Origin: Actinomycetota bacterium | GTDB lineage: Bacteria; Actinomycetota; Acidimicrobiia; IMCC26256; PALSA-610 | Assembly: GCA_003134555.1 (NCBI GenBank) | Contig: PLBO01000113.1 | Span: 75,374 to 126,535, forward strand | Direction: 5' to 3' | DNA length: 51,162 nucleotides | Shown here: one piece after another, positions 1 to 7,648 of the stretch | Numbering within the stretch: the first letter of the stretch is position 1 | Layout: every line of letters begins with the position of its first letter | Translations under genes and position numbers: made by a program | Notes under the pieces: generated by a model | Told to the model about the DNA's origin: nothing | The model's input: the letters and a program-made list of their open reading frames with translations, nothing else | Database searches by the model: none

Positions 1-1427
1 GAGCCGAGCTGCGCGCGGCGGAGGAGGAACGCCGCCGGCGCGTCGAGCTCGAGCAACTCACGGCGCGCGCCGCGCAGCTACTGCGCGAGGTCGAGGTCGG
101 CGCCGCGACCCTCGACGCCCGCCGGACCTCGCTCGCGGCACGCGCCGGCGAGCTGGAACAAACGCGTGCGACCGGCCCGGTGGCCGAATCCGACGCCCGC
201 GCCCGGCTCGCGACCGCCGAGCAACAACGCGACGAAGCACGCGCCCGGCGCGCCGAGATGGAGCGGATGCGGTCGCAGGCCTCCGCCTTGCGCCGCGACT
301 ACGAGTTGCGCGGCGCGGCAGTCGAGGAGCGGCGCACCGTGCTCACCGCGCGCCTGGCCGAAGTCGAAGCTCGCCTCGCGGTGCGACCCGACGAAGAAGC
401 GCGGGCTTCCGCTCGGCGTGCGGCTATGGAGCGCCGCCGCGAGGCGATCGCGCAGATCGCCGACCGGCTCGGGTCTCGCACCGGTCAGATCGAAGCGCTG
501 GCCGAGCGTCTGCGCACGCGGCGTCGCGAACAGTCGGAAGCCGCGCGCGAGGCCGGCCGTCGCCTCGACGGTCTGCGGGCGCGACGGTCCGAGGCCGAGA
601 AGCGTTTGACCGACCTGCGCGAGCGCGCGGGCAAGCTCGAGGTCGAAGAGGCCGAGATCCGCCTGCGCCTCGAACAAGCGGTGGAGCAGGTGCGCCGCGA
701 CTTCGACTGCGAGCCCGACGCCGCGATCGCCGCGCCCGTGCCCGAGTCTCCCGACGGGGTCACGCTCCCGGGGCGGGCGCGCGAGCTCGAACGGGAACTG
801 AGGCTCATGGGTCCGGTCAACCCGCTCGCGCTCACCGAGTACGAGGCGTTGCTGGAGCGGCACGAGTTCCTGCAGAAGCAGCTCGACGACGTGCGTAACT
901 CGCGCCGCGAGCTGACGCGTGTCATCAAGTCGGTCGACGAGGAGATCGTGCGCGTCTTCGACTCCGCGTTCACCGACGTCGCACGCAACTTCTCGGAGCT
1001 GTTCTCGATGTTGTTCCCGGGTGGCTCGGGACGGTTGGTCCTCACTCAGCCCGACGACCTGCTCAACACCGGCATCGAGATGGAGGCGCGACCGTCCGGC
1101 AAGATGTTGCGCCGACTTTCGCTGCTGTCGGGCGGCGAGCGCTCGCTGTGCGCCCTCGCGTATCTGTTCTCCGTCTTCCGGGCGCGGCCGTCGCCCTTTT
1201 ATCTGATGGACGAGGTCGAGGCCGCGCTCGACGACGTGAACCTCCACCGATTCCTCGATCTGGTGCACGAGTTCCGCAACGAGGCCCAGTTGCTCGTCGT
1301 GTCGCACCAAAAGCGCACGATGGAGGCCGCCGACGTGCTGTACGGCGTCTCGATGCCGCCCGGTGGGTCGAGTCGGGTTGTCACGCAACGGATGCGTGAT
1401 CTGAACTTCGACGACGCGACCCAGTAA
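1..1427 (+). CDS. smc: Chromosome segregation protein SMC, C-terminal part (5' end outside window)
   Basis: The open frame enters from the left edge (first full codon at base 3) and ends at TAA 1425-1427. The visible part starts with a long Arg/Glu/Ala-rich coiled coil (to about base 780), then the C-terminal ATPase head. The head has the ABC signature LLSGGERSLCALAYLF, a Walker B-type segment FYLMDEVEAALDDVN and the H-loop LLVVSHQKRTME. SMC dimers with ScpA/ScpB compact and help segregate the chromosome. The hinge and the N-terminal Walker A half are outside the window. It lies directly upstream of ftsY, as in many actinobacteria and firmicutes. A RecN or SbcC relative is unlikely because the head and the smc-ftsY-ffh order match SMC. 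Confidence 0.95.
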   Translation, partial: AELRAAEEERRRRVELEQLTARAAQLLREVEVGAATLDARRTSLAARAGELEQTRATGPVAESDARARLATAEQQRDEARARRAEMERMRSQASALRRDYELRGAAVEERRTVLTARLAEVEARLAVRPDEEARASARRAAMERRREAIAQIADRLGSRTGQIEALAERLRTRRREQSEAAREAGRRLDGLRARRSEAEKRLTDLRERAGKLEVEEAEIRLRLEQAVEQVRRDFDCEPDAAIAAPVPESPDGVTLPGRARELERELRLMGPVNPLALTEYEALLERHEFLQKQLDDVRNSRRELTRVIKSVDEEIVRVFDSAFTDVARNFSELFSMLFPGGSGRLVLTQPDDLLNTGIEMEARPSGKMLRRLSLLSGGERSLCALAYLFSVFRARPSPFYLMDEVEAALDDVNLHRFLDLVHEFRNEAQLLVVSHQKRTMEAADVLYGVSMPPGGSSRVVTQRMRDLNFDDATQ

Positions 1428-1449
1428 TCGGCAGGGCCGGGCGCCTGGG

Positions 1450-1455
1450 TAGCCT
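1450..1455 (+). promoter_or_regulatory. -10 element TAGCCT of a leaderless ftsY promoter
   Basis: TAGCCT ends 6 nt before the ATG of ftsY and there is no Shine-Dalgarno sequence. A start site about 7 nt downstream would fall on the A of the ATG. The same arrangement recurs before at least twelve other genes here. No clear -35 is visible. Confidence 0.55.
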
Positions 1456-1461
1456 CCGGCA

Positions 1462-2634
1462 ATGGTGACCGTGATCCTCGTCGTCGCTGTCGCGCTCGTG
1501 CTCGTATCGGCCGGGGTGTTCGTGGCCGTCAGCATGCTGGGCCGGACCGGCCGTCGCGGCGGCGTTGCGGGCGAGCCGTCCGCTCCGCCAGTCGCTCGAC
1601 AACCGCGACCGCCGGCCGAGCGCCTACCCGAACGCGATCTCCCGACTCCGAGCGTCGACGAGCTCGAAGAGCTGTTGCGCGCGCCCGACATCGAGGTCGC
1701 GGCTCCGCCCGAGCCCGAGGTCGTCGAGCGACCGCGCCTGCGCGACCGCCTCGGCCGTACCCGCAGCACGTTCTCGGGCGCGTTCGGTCGTATACGCGGC
1801 CGCAAGATCGACGATGAGACCTGGGACGAGCTCGAAGAGTCGTTGCTGTTGGCCGACGTCGGCATGGTCACCACGGCCCGCCTGCTCGACGCGGTTCGAA
1901 CCCGCGCCAAGGAGGAGTCGGCAACCGAGCCCGACGAGCTCATCGCGTTGCTGCGTGACGAGGTCGTCGCGCTCCTCGCGGGCGATTCCGGCGATCGCTC
2001 TTTGCGCGTGCTGGCCGGCGAGCAGAACGTTTGGATGTTCGTCGGTGTCAACGGAGTCGGCAAGACAACAACGATCGGGAAGCTGGCGTCGCAGCGCGTC
2101 GCCGAGGGCCATCGCGTCGTGCTCGCGGCCGGCGACACGTTCCGCGCCGCAGCTGCCGATCAGCTGCAACTCTGGGCCGAGCGCACCGGCGGCGAGCTGG
2201 TCCGCGGGCAGGAAGGTGCCGATCCCGGTTCGGTCGTGTTCGACGCGATGGCCGCCGCCTCGGGTCGGGGCGCCGATCTCGTGCTCGTGGACACTGCGGG
2301 CCGGTTGCACACGAAGACCAACTTGATGGAAGAGCTGAAAAAGCTGCGCCGCATCGTCGATCGCACTCCGGGTGCGCTGAAGGAAGTGCTTCTCGTGATC
2401 GACGCCTCGACCGGGCAGAACGGTCTCGTGCAGGCGAAGCAGTTCGCGGAGGCCGTCGACGTCACCGGGATCGCGCTGACGAAGCTCGACGGGACGGCCA
2501 AGGGCGGGATCGTCATCGCGATCCAGGCGGAGCTCGGCATTCCGGTGAAGATCGTCGGCGTGGGTGAGGGCCTGGGCGATCTCATCGAGTTCGACCCGCA
2601 CGAGTTCGCCGCCGCGCTGTTCGCCGACGACTAG
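1462..2634 (+). CDS. ftsY: Signal recognition particle receptor FtsY
   Basis: A 390-residue SRP-family GTPase that docks SRP-ribosome complexes at the membrane. The N-terminus has one hydrophobic segment (about residues 2-26), giving a direct membrane anchor. A Pro/Glu-rich A-domain linker follows to about residue 95, then the N domain. The G domain has G1 GVNGVGKTTTIGK, DTAGRLHTKTN, and TKLDGTAKGG. The ending VGVGEGLGDLIEFDPHEF is typical of FtsY. The ATG at 1462 is chosen because it opens the hydrophobic anchor and follows a TAGCCT element with no leader. It lies 34 bp after smc, with the partner ffh next. Confidence 0.97.
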   Translation: MVTVILVVAVALVLVSAGVFVAVSMLGRTGRRGGVAGEPSAPPVARQPRPPAERLPERDLPTPSVDELEELLRAPDIEVAAPPEPEVVERPRLRDRLGRTRSTFSGAFGRIRGRKIDDETWDELEESLLLADVGMVTTARLLDAVRTRAKEESATEPDELIALLRDEVVALLAGDSGDRSLRVLAGEQNVWMFVGVNGVGKTTTIGKLASQRVAEGHRVVLAAGDTFRAAAADQLQLWAERTGGELVRGQEGADPGSVVFDAMAAASGRGADLVLVDTAGRLHTKTNLMEELKKLRRIVDRTPGALKEVLLVIDASTGQNGLVQAKQFAEAVDVTGIALTKLDGTAKGGIVIAIQAELGIPVKIVGVGEGLGDLIEFDPHEFAAALFADD

Positions 2635-2652
2635 CCATTCGCGTCCCGGTTG

Positions 2653-2658
2653 TACTCT
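2653..2658 (+). promoter_or_regulatory. -10 element TACTCT of a leaderless ffh promoter
   Basis: TACTCT lies 9 nt before the GTG at 2668, with no Shine-Dalgarno sequence between. The spacing suggests that transcription starts at or next to the GTG. Confidence 0.5.
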
Positions 2659-2667
2659 GGCTGCCCT

Positions 2668-4056
2668 GTGTTCGACGCGCTGAGTGATCGTCTCGACGGC
2701 ATCTTCTCCAAGCTCCGCAGCCGCGGACGGCTGACCGAACGCGACGTCGACGAGATCTCGCGCGAGATCCGGCTCGCGCTCCTCGAAGCCGACGTCAACG
2801 TGCGCGTCGTGAAGTCGTTCATCGGCCGCGTGAAGGAACGCGCGATCGGCGCCGAGGTGGCGAAGGCCCTCGATCCGGGCCAGCAGTTCATCAAGATCGT
2901 GCACGAGGAGTTGGTGGCGACGCTCGGCGGCACCACCGGCAAGCTCAACATGAGCCCGAAGCCGCCGACCGTCCTCATGCTCGCGGGGCTCCAGGGCTCG
3001 GGTAAGACGACGGCGGCCGCGAAGCTCGCGCGGCTGCTGAAGTCGCAGGGCCTGCATCCGCTTTTGGTCGGCGCCGACTTGCAGCGTCCGGCCGCGGTTG
3101 AGCAGCTCCGTGTGCTCGCCGGTCGTGTCGACGTGCCGTTCTACAGCGAGGCCACCGATCCCGTGAGCGTCGCACGCGGCGCGATCGTCGAGGCGCAACG
3201 GCTGGGTCGCAACTTCGTGATCGTCGACACGGCGGGTCGGTTGCAGATCGACACCGAGCTGATGGACGAGCTGCGTGCGATCGACGCCGCGGTCGAACCG
3301 CACAACACGCTTCTCGTCGTCGACGCGATGACCGGACAAGAAGCGGTGAACGTCGCCGAGGCGTTCAACGAAGCGGTCGGTCTCGACGGCGTGATCCTCA
3401 CCAAAATCGACGGCGACGCCCGCGGCGGCGCGGCGCTCTCGGTGAAGGAAGTCGTCGGCAAGCCGATCCTGTTCGCGGGTACCGGCGAGAAGCTCGACGA
3501 GTTCGAGCCCTTCCATCCCGATCGAATGGCGAGCCGCATTCTCGGCATGGGCGACGTGCTGACCCTCATCGAGAAGGTGGAAGCCACCTTCCAAGAGGAC
3601 GAGAAGCGCAAGGCCGAAGAGTTGCTGCAGAGCGGGCGGCTCACCCTCGAGGACTTCCTCGAGCAGATGCAGCAGATCAAGCGCATGGGACCGCTGCAGA
3701 ACGTGCTCGGGATGCTGCCCGGCGTTCCGAAGGAGGTCCGCAACGCGGAGATCGACGACAGGGAGCTCGGCCGCATCGAGGCGATGATCCGGTCGATGAC
3801 GCCGGAGGAGCGTCGGCGCCCGGAGCTCATCAACGGTTCGCGGCGCACGAGGATCGCTCAGGGGAGCGGCACCTCGACGAGCGACATCAACAATCTGCTC
3901 AAGCAGTTCAAGCAAGTGCAGCAGATGATGAAGGGCATGGGTGGCCTGGCCCGCAAGGGCAAGGGCGACAAGTTGGGCAAGGGCAAGTCGCGGGGTCCGA
4001 AGATGCCTGCAGGCGGCCTTCCCGGTGGCGGCCTTCCGGGCTTTCCGCCCCGGTGA
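2668..4056 (+). CDS. ffh: Signal recognition particle protein Ffh
   Basis: A 462-residue SRP54 homologue that binds signal peptides and SRP RNA and pairs with FtsY. The N domain begins MFDALSDRLDGIFSKLRSRG. The G domain shows GLQGSGKTTAAAKLA, DTAGRLQID, TKIDGDARGGAALS and FAGTGEKLDEFEPF. The methionine-rich M domain follows (LEDFLEQMQQIKRMGPL, then SGTSTSDINNLLKQFK with MMKGM). A Gly/Lys/Pro-rich tail ends the protein. An in-frame TTG at 2650 would add six residues, but it overlaps the TACTCT -10 element, so GTG 2668 is preferred. No 4.5S RNA gene is seen nearby. Confidence 0.97.
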   Translation: MFDALSDRLDGIFSKLRSRGRLTERDVDEISREIRLALLEADVNVRVVKSFIGRVKERAIGAEVAKALDPGQQFIKIVHEELVATLGGTTGKLNMSPKPPTVLMLAGLQGSGKTTAAAKLARLLKSQGLHPLLVGADLQRPAAVEQLRVLAGRVDVPFYSEATDPVSVARGAIVEAQRLGRNFVIVDTAGRLQIDTELMDELRAIDAAVEPHNTLLVVDAMTGQEAVNVAEAFNEAVGLDGVILTKIDGDARGGAALSVKEVVGKPILFAGTGEKLDEFEPFHPDRMASRILGMGDVLTLIEKVEATFQEDEKRKAEELLQSGRLTLEDFLEQMQQIKRMGPLQNVLGMLPGVPKEVRNAEIDDRELGRIEAMIRSMTPEERRRPELINGSRRTRIAQGSGTSTSDINNLLKQFKQVQQMMKGMGGLARKGKGDKLGKGKSRGPKMPAGGLPGGGLPGFPPR

Positions 4057-4058
4057 CG

Positions 4059-4095
4059 TAGACTCCCTCCGCCGTTCCCCGAAGAGGAGTTCCTG
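4059..4095 (+). promoter_or_regulatory. Promoter and leader of the rpsP operon
   Basis: A TAGACT -10 candidate at 4059-4064 immediately follows the ffh stop. A short leader carries the Shine-Dalgarno sequence GAAGAGGAG, followed by TTCCTG and the TTG start of rpsP at 4096. Unlike neighbouring leaderless starts, this one has a normal ribosome binding site. ffh readthrough could also supply transcripts. Confidence 0.5.
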
Positions 4096-4575
4096 TTGGC
4101 TGTCAAGATCCGCCTGATGCGCGTCGGCAAGAAGAAGCAACCGACGTATCGCGTCGTCGTCGCCGATGCCCGCAGTCCTCGCGACGGCCGTTTCCTCGAG
4201 ATCCTCGGCCAGTACGCGCCGCGCCAGGAGCCGTCACTCGTGACGATCGACAGCGAGCGCGCGCTGCACTGGCTGAACGCCGGCGCCCAGCCCACCGAGA
4301 GCGCGGCGAAGCTCCTTCAGATCGCCGGCGTGTGGGATGCCTACAAGGAGTCGAACGGCAAGGCTGCGGCATCGAGGCCGAAGCTGAAGTCGAAGGCGAA
4401 GGCAGTGAAGGAAGCTCCCGCAGCTGCTGCTCCCGCCGCTCCTGCTGCTGCTCCTGCTCCTGCTCCCGCCGCTCCGGCCGCAGCTCCCGCCGAGGCGCCT
4501 GCTGCCGAGGCCGCTACGGAAGCGCCCGAGGCTGCCGAAGCACCGGCCGAAAGCACGGCGGAAGCCGAAGCATGA
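4096..4575 (+). CDS. rpsP: 30S ribosomal protein S16 with Ala-rich C-terminal extension
   Basis: A 159-residue protein starting at TTG with a clear GAAGAGGAG site. Residues 1-85 are canonical S16 ([50 protein letters not shown]). S16 is usually about 80-90 residues. The remaining 70 residues are a low-complexity Lys/Ala/Pro then Ala/Glu tail, seen in several actinobacterial S16 proteins; its role is unknown. The stop overlaps the next ATG (ATGA), so translation of the KH-domain protein is probably coupled. The order rpsP-khpA-rimM-trmD-rplS is the classic S16 operon. Confidence 0.96.
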   Translation: MAVKIRLMRVGKKKQPTYRVVVADARSPRDGRFLEILGQYAPRQEPSLVTIDSERALHWLNAGAQPTESAAKLLQIAGVWDAYKESNGKAAASRPKLKSKAKAVKEAPAAAAPAAPAAAPAPAPAAPAAAPAEAPAAEAATEAPEAAEAPAESTAEAEA

Positions 4576-4913
4576 GCGACGAGGTCGACGACGATTTCGA
4601 AGAAGACGACGACTTCGAGGAGGACGACGACTTCGAAGACGACGACGTCGCCCCCGAGGGGAATCGCGTCGTCGGCGCGCGAGCCCGCGCTTCGGTCGAG
4701 CACATCGCCCGCCATCTCGTCGACGATCCCGACGGAATATTCGTCGACGCGAACGAGCGCGGCGACAACGTCACGTTGCTCGTACACGCGAGTCCGGGCG
4801 ACCTCGGTCGCATCATCGGCAAGCGCGGTCGCGTCATCCAAGCGGTGCGCCAGGTCGCCCGCGCGGCGGGCGCAACCGAAGACGTGCGCGTCACGGTCGA
4901 CGTCGCGGAGTAG
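4572..4913 (+). CDS. khpA: KH-domain RNA-binding protein (KhpA/YlqC family) with acidic repeat N-terminus
   Basis: A 113-residue protein. The C-terminal 80 residues form a single KH domain of the KhpA family ([13 protein letters not shown], then the GxxG loop in [17 protein letters not shown], then VRVTVDVAE). KhpA proteins bind RNA, often with KhpB, and affect cell division and envelope genes in firmicutes. The odd part is the N-terminus. Residues 6-25 are a DDDFEE repeat encoded by an 18-bp tandem repeat, and family members of usual length (about 75-80 residues) lack it. Start ATG 4572 overlaps the rpsP stop. A start nearer the KH domain is possible but no codon with a ribosome site is obvious. 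Confidence 0.88.
   Translation: MSDEVDDDFEEDDDFEEDDDFEDDDVAPEGNRVVGARARASVEHIARHLVDDPDGIFVDANERGDNVTLLVHASPGDLGRIIGKRGRVIQAVRQVARAAGATEDVRVTVDVAE
4587..4646 (+). repeat. 18-bp in-frame tandem repeat coding DDDFEE
   Basis: About 3.3 copies of an 18-bp unit (GACGACGACTTCGAGGAG with silent and one Glu-to-Asp difference) encode the acidic start of the KH-domain protein. Copies differ at third positions, so the repeat is not brand new. Confidence 0.8.
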
Positions 4914-4942
4914 TCGACTCCGGTCGGGAAGAGGCGAGGCTC

Positions 4943-5407
4943 GTGCGGCTCGAAGTGGGGCGCATCGGACGCGCGCATGGGCTGCGCGGTGAGGTCGTCG
5001 TGACTCCCGTGAGCAACATCGCGGAGCGGTTCGCGCCGGGTTCCACCTTGTGGGTCGATGGTCGCCCGTACGTGATCGCGTCGGCGCGCCCCAATCAGCA
5101 CCGGTTCGTCGTTCGCTTCGACGGCGTCGATGACCGCGACGCAGCCGACGCGCTGCGCAGCAAGATCGTCGAGGCCGAACCGCTCGAGGCCCCGCCCGAG
5201 GGCGAGCTCTGGATTCACGAGCTGATCGGATCCGAGGTGCGCGACCGTTCCGGCGCGCCACTCGGACGCGTGGTCGCGGTCGAGGCGAACCCGGCGCACG
5301 ATCTCCTGGTCCTCGACGGGGGCGGCCTCGTCCCGATGGTGTTCGTGGTGTCCGCCGAGTCCGGCGTGGTCGTGGTCGATCCGCCGGAAGGTCTGCTCGA
5401 CCTCTGA
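4943..5407 (+). CDS. rimM: 16S rRNA processing protein RimM
   Basis: A 154-residue 30S maturation factor that acts on the head domain near S19. The N-terminal RimM barrel starts LEVGRIGRAHGLRGEVVV and includes FVVRFDGVDDRDAADALR. The PRC-barrel follows (LWIHELIGSEVRDRSG, LLVLDGGGLVPMVFV, VDPPEGLLDL). GTG 4943 gives the conserved N-terminus, and GGGAAGAGGCGAGG just before it can serve as the ribosome binding site. It is 29 bp after khpA and 8 bp before trmD, inside the S16 operon. Confidence 0.95.
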   Translation: MRLEVGRIGRAHGLRGEVVVTPVSNIAERFAPGSTLWVDGRPYVIASARPNQHRFVVRFDGVDDRDAADALRSKIVEAEPLEAPPEGELWIHELIGSEVRDRSGAPLGRVVAVEANPAHDLLVLDGGGLVPMVFVVSAESGVVVVDPPEGLLDL

Positions 5408-5415
5408 CCTGAACC

Positions 5416-6171
5416 GTGCGCATCGACGTCTTCTCGATCTTTCCCGAGTTCCTCGACCCGCCGTTGCAGGTGTCGCTGCTGGGACGCGCGCGCACCGCGG
5501 GTCTGCTCGACGTGCACCTGCACGACCCGCGCGCGTTCACGACCGACCGGCACAAGAGCGTCGACGACGAGCCGTTCGGGGGCGGTGCCGGGATGGTGAT
5601 GACGCCGGAGCCCATGTTCGCGGCGGTCGAGGCCGTGCAGCCGCGGCGGCCGTTGCTGTTGCTGTCGGCGAGTGGTCGCCGCTTCGATCAGGAGCTGGCG
5701 CAGGAGCTCGCGGCCGGCGGAGGGTTCTCGTTGATCTGCGGCCGGTACGAGGGCGTCGACCAGCGCGTCGCCGATCATCTTTGTGACGGCGAACTGTCGA
5801 TCGGCGATTTCGTTCTCGCGGGGGGCGAGGGTGCGGCGCTCGTCGTCATCGAGGCGGTGACGCGCCTGCTCCCCGGCGTGATGGGCAACGAGGCGTCGGC
5901 CGCCGAGGAGTCGTTCTCCGATGGCCGGCTCGAGTACCCGCAGTACACGCGCCCGGCCGAGTTCCGCGGTTGGGCCGTTCCCGAGGTGCTGCGCTCGGGC
6001 GATCACGCACGGATCGCCCGCTGGCGCGACGCGCAGGCGCTGCGCCGGACCCTGGCGCGTCGTCCCGATCTCGTCGTGCTTCCCCTGGACCACGCCGACG
6101 AGGCGCTGCTGGCGGAGTTTCCCCCCGACGAATTTCCCGACGAATTCCCTGACGACTCGCCGCCCCGCTAG
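5416..6171 (+). CDS. trmD: tRNA (guanine-N1)-methyltransferase TrmD
   Basis: A 251-residue SPOUT methyltransferase making m1G37 in tRNAs with 36GG37, which prevents +1 frameshifting. Family motifs are [49 protein letters not shown] and the knot [17 protein letters not shown]. The catalytic-domain segment [20 protein letters not shown] follows. The C-terminus ends with an acidic, phenylalanine-punctuated tail ([16 protein letters not shown]) beyond the usual helix. GTG 5416 is the only start giving the standard N-terminus. The stop codon is inside the TAGCAT promoter element for rplS. Confidence 0.96.
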   Translation: MRIDVFSIFPEFLDPPLQVSLLGRARTAGLLDVHLHDPRAFTTDRHKSVDDEPFGGGAGMVMTPEPMFAAVEAVQPRRPLLLLSASGRRFDQELAQELAAGGGFSLICGRYEGVDQRVADHLCDGELSIGDFVLAGGEGAALVVIEAVTRLLPGVMGNEASAAEESFSDGRLEYPQYTRPAEFRGWAVPEVLRSGDHARIARWRDAQALRRTLARRPDLVVLPLDHADEALLAEFPPDEFPDEFPDDSPPR

Positions 6172-6221
6172 CATCCGAGGTCGCGCTCGTCAGGGCGCGC
6201 GCGTCCACCGGGAGCCCCCTC
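6169..6221 (+). promoter_or_regulatory. Candidate rplS promoter (TAGCAT) and short leader
   Basis: TAGCAT at 6169-6174 shares its TAG with the trmD stop. A leader of about 40 nt runs to the ATG at 6222, with CCGGGAG as ribosome binding site. It would let rplS be transcribed apart from trmD. Confidence 0.4.
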
Positions 6222-6566
6222 ATGCACCGCACCGATCTTGTCGACCGCGCCGGTCTGCGCGACGACGTGCCCGATTTCGGGCCCGGAGACACCCTCAAAG
6301 TGCACGTCCGGGTCGTGGAGGGCAACCGCGAGCGGGTCCAGGTCTTCCAGGGCGTGGTGATCCGCCGCCAGGGCGGCGGTGCCCGGGAGACGTTCTCGGT
6401 TCGCAAGATCAGCTTCGGCGTCGGGGTGGAGCGCACCTTTCCGGTGCATTCGCCGATCCTCGCCCGTATCGAGGTGATCACCCGGGGTGACGTACGCCGG
6501 GCCAAGCTGTACTACCTGCGCGATCGGATCGGAAAGGCCGCAAAGGTCAAGGAAAAGCGGTTCTGA
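6222..6566 (+). CDS. rplS: 50S ribosomal protein L19
   Basis: A 114-residue L19 of normal length, located at the 30S-50S interface. Clear motifs are [40 protein letters not shown] and [20 protein letters not shown]. It is the last gene of the S16 operon. In many actinobacteria lepB and rnhB follow here before DUF2469; both are missing from this window. Confidence 0.97.
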   Translation: MHRTDLVDRAGLRDDVPDFGPGDTLKVHVRVVEGNRERVQVFQGVVIRRQGGGARETFSVRKISFGVGVERTFPVHSPILARIEVITRGDVRRAKLYYLRDRIGKAAKVKEKRF

Positions 6567-6617
6567 CCGATCTGGCCGGGGCTTTTCCGGACCGACGAGG
6601 GTGTCGCGGGCCGGTCG

Positions 6618-6623
6618 TACACT
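6618..6623 (+). promoter_or_regulatory. -10 element TACACT of a leaderless promoter
   Basis: TACACT lies 7 nt before the ATG at 6631 with no ribosome binding site, the same geometry as at ftsY, dxr and ispG. Confidence 0.55.
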
Positions 6624-6630
6624 GGCCCCG

Positions 6631-6924
6631 ATGAGCGCCGAAGACCTCGAACGATACGAGACGGAGATCGAACTACAGCTCTATCGCGAGTACCGCGATG
6701 TGCTGCCGATGTTCCAGTACGTCGTCGAGACCGAGCGCCGCTTCTACCTCGCGAACGACGTGAAGCTCGACGCCAAACAAGAGAACGGCCGCACCTACTT
6801 CGAGCTGCAGTTACGAGACGCCTGGGTGTGGGACATGTACCGGCCGACCCGATTCGTCGCCGACGTACATGTCGTGACGTTCAGGGACGTGAACATCGAG
6901 GAGCTTCCCGGCAAGGAGCTCTAA
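6631..6924 (+). CDS. DUF2469 family protein (actinobacterial, function unknown)
   Basis: A 97-residue protein starting MSAEDLERYETEIELQLYRE, with MFQYVVETERRFYLAND and LRDAWVWDMYRPTRFVADV. This matches the DUF2469 family, a small conserved protein found next to rnhB/yraN in actinobacteria. The fold appears mixed alpha/beta, with no signal peptide and no catalytic motif I recognise. Start ATG 6631 is leaderless behind TACACT. The family is a good marker for Actinobacteria; its function is not established to my knowledge. Confidence 0.85.
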   Translation: MSAEDLERYETEIELQLYREYRDVLPMFQYVVETERRFYLANDVKLDAKQENGRTYFELQLRDAWVWDMYRPTRFVADVHVVTFRDVNIEELPGKEL

Positions 6925-6955
6925 GGGCGCTTGTCGACAAGCCGGCCGAGGCCCG

Positions 6956-7315
6956 ATGACTGATGCGCGGCGTGCGCTCGGCGCGGCGGGCGAAGACGCC
7001 GTCGCGCAGTGGTACTCCGAATCCGGGTGGTCGGTGCTCGCCCGCAACTGGCGGGTCCGCGAAGGCGAGATCGACCTCATCGCGCGGCGCGCGACGACGA
7101 TCGTGTTCTGCGAGGTGAAGACGAGGCGGGGCGACGCCTTCGGCACACCCGCGGAAGCCGTGACGCTGCGTAAGCAGGTCCGATTGCGCCGGTTGGCGGT
7201 GCAGTGGCTCAGTGACAACCAAGCGCGTGCCGACCTGTTGCGATTCGACGTGGCGTCGGTCAAACCCGACGGGCGCGGCGCGTGGATCGTCGATGTGATC
7301 GAGGCCGCGTTCTGA
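6956..7315 (+). CDS. yraN: YraN / UPF0102 family nuclease-like protein
   Basis: A 119-residue protein of the UPF0102 family, with the restriction-endonuclease-like fold and Holliday-junction-resolvase similarity. Typical segments are LGAAGEDAVAQWYSESGWSV, ARNWRVREGEIDLIARR and VFCEVKTRRGDAFGTPAEAV, which includes the E-I-D...E-V-K core expected for metal binding. The gene lies 31 bp after DUF2469 and ends 4 bp before a convergent minus-strand gene. In many genomes yraN is beside comM and dprA; here two other genes intervene. Confidence 0.92.
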   Translation: MTDARRALGAAGEDAVAQWYSESGWSVLARNWRVREGEIDLIARRATTIVFCEVKTRRGDAFGTPAEAVTLRKQVRLRRLAVQWLSDNQARADLLRFDVASVKPDGRGAWIVDVIEAAF

Positions 7316-7319
7316 CGAG

Positions 7320-7577
7320 TCAGCGCTTGCGCGGACGGGACGCGCGATTCTGCCGTCCGGCCGCGCGCTCACTCTGGCGCGCGGCGCGATGCCAGCAACC
7401 ACTGTGCCAGTGCCGTCTTTCAACGGGTCGCTCGCGGGGGACCACCACCTCGTGGCCCTCGCCGGGCCGGATCTCGTGGTCGCAGCCGGGGCAGCGGTAG
7501 GCCTTGTCGGCTTCGTAGGGCTGGACGTGCCGTACGTCGACGCCGTCGTCGGGTTCCGTCCAGCCGTGCGCGCTCAT
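7320..7577 (-). CDS. Small zinc-binding-type protein, unknown function
   Basis: A predicted 85-residue protein read from ATG 7577. The core YRCPGCDHEIRPGEGHEVVV followed by HWHSGCWHRA has a CxxC pair and a later His/Cys cluster, as in a treble-clef or zinc-ribbon metal site. The C-terminus is strongly Arg-rich. A longer frame upstream to 7619 is possible, but ATG 7577 follows a TACCGT element with a 9-nt spacer, consistent with a leaderless start. I recognise a conserved small actinobacterial protein but no defined function. It is convergent with yraN. Confidence 0.6.
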   Translation of the reverse strand: MSAHGWTEPDDGVDVRHVQPYEADKAYRCPGCDHEIRPGEGHEVVVPRERPVERRHWHSGCWHRAARQSERAAGRQNRASRPRKR

Positions 7578-7585
7578 GCCAGGGT

Positions 7586-7592
7586 TACGGTA
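7586..7592. promoter_or_regulatory. Overlapping divergent -10 elements
   Basis: TACGGT reads on the plus strand (7586-7591) toward the enoyl-CoA hydratase. TACCGT reads on the minus strand (7592-7587) toward the zinc protein. The two -10 elements share five base pairs, so polymerases could not occupy both at once. Confidence 0.4.
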
Positions 7593-7648
7593 TCGCCGCC
7601 GGCGGAGGGCTCGGTGCACGGTGCGATGACACGAGAGGTGAGAACGAC

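Noticed and set aside
78-4140. Very long minus-strand open frames opposite smc, ftsY and ffh
   Set aside because: They lie antisense to clearly conserved genes, show no family motifs, and arise from GC-biased third positions. The same holds for long antisense frames at 16169-18508, 19497-21173, 34760-36763 and 39017-41989.
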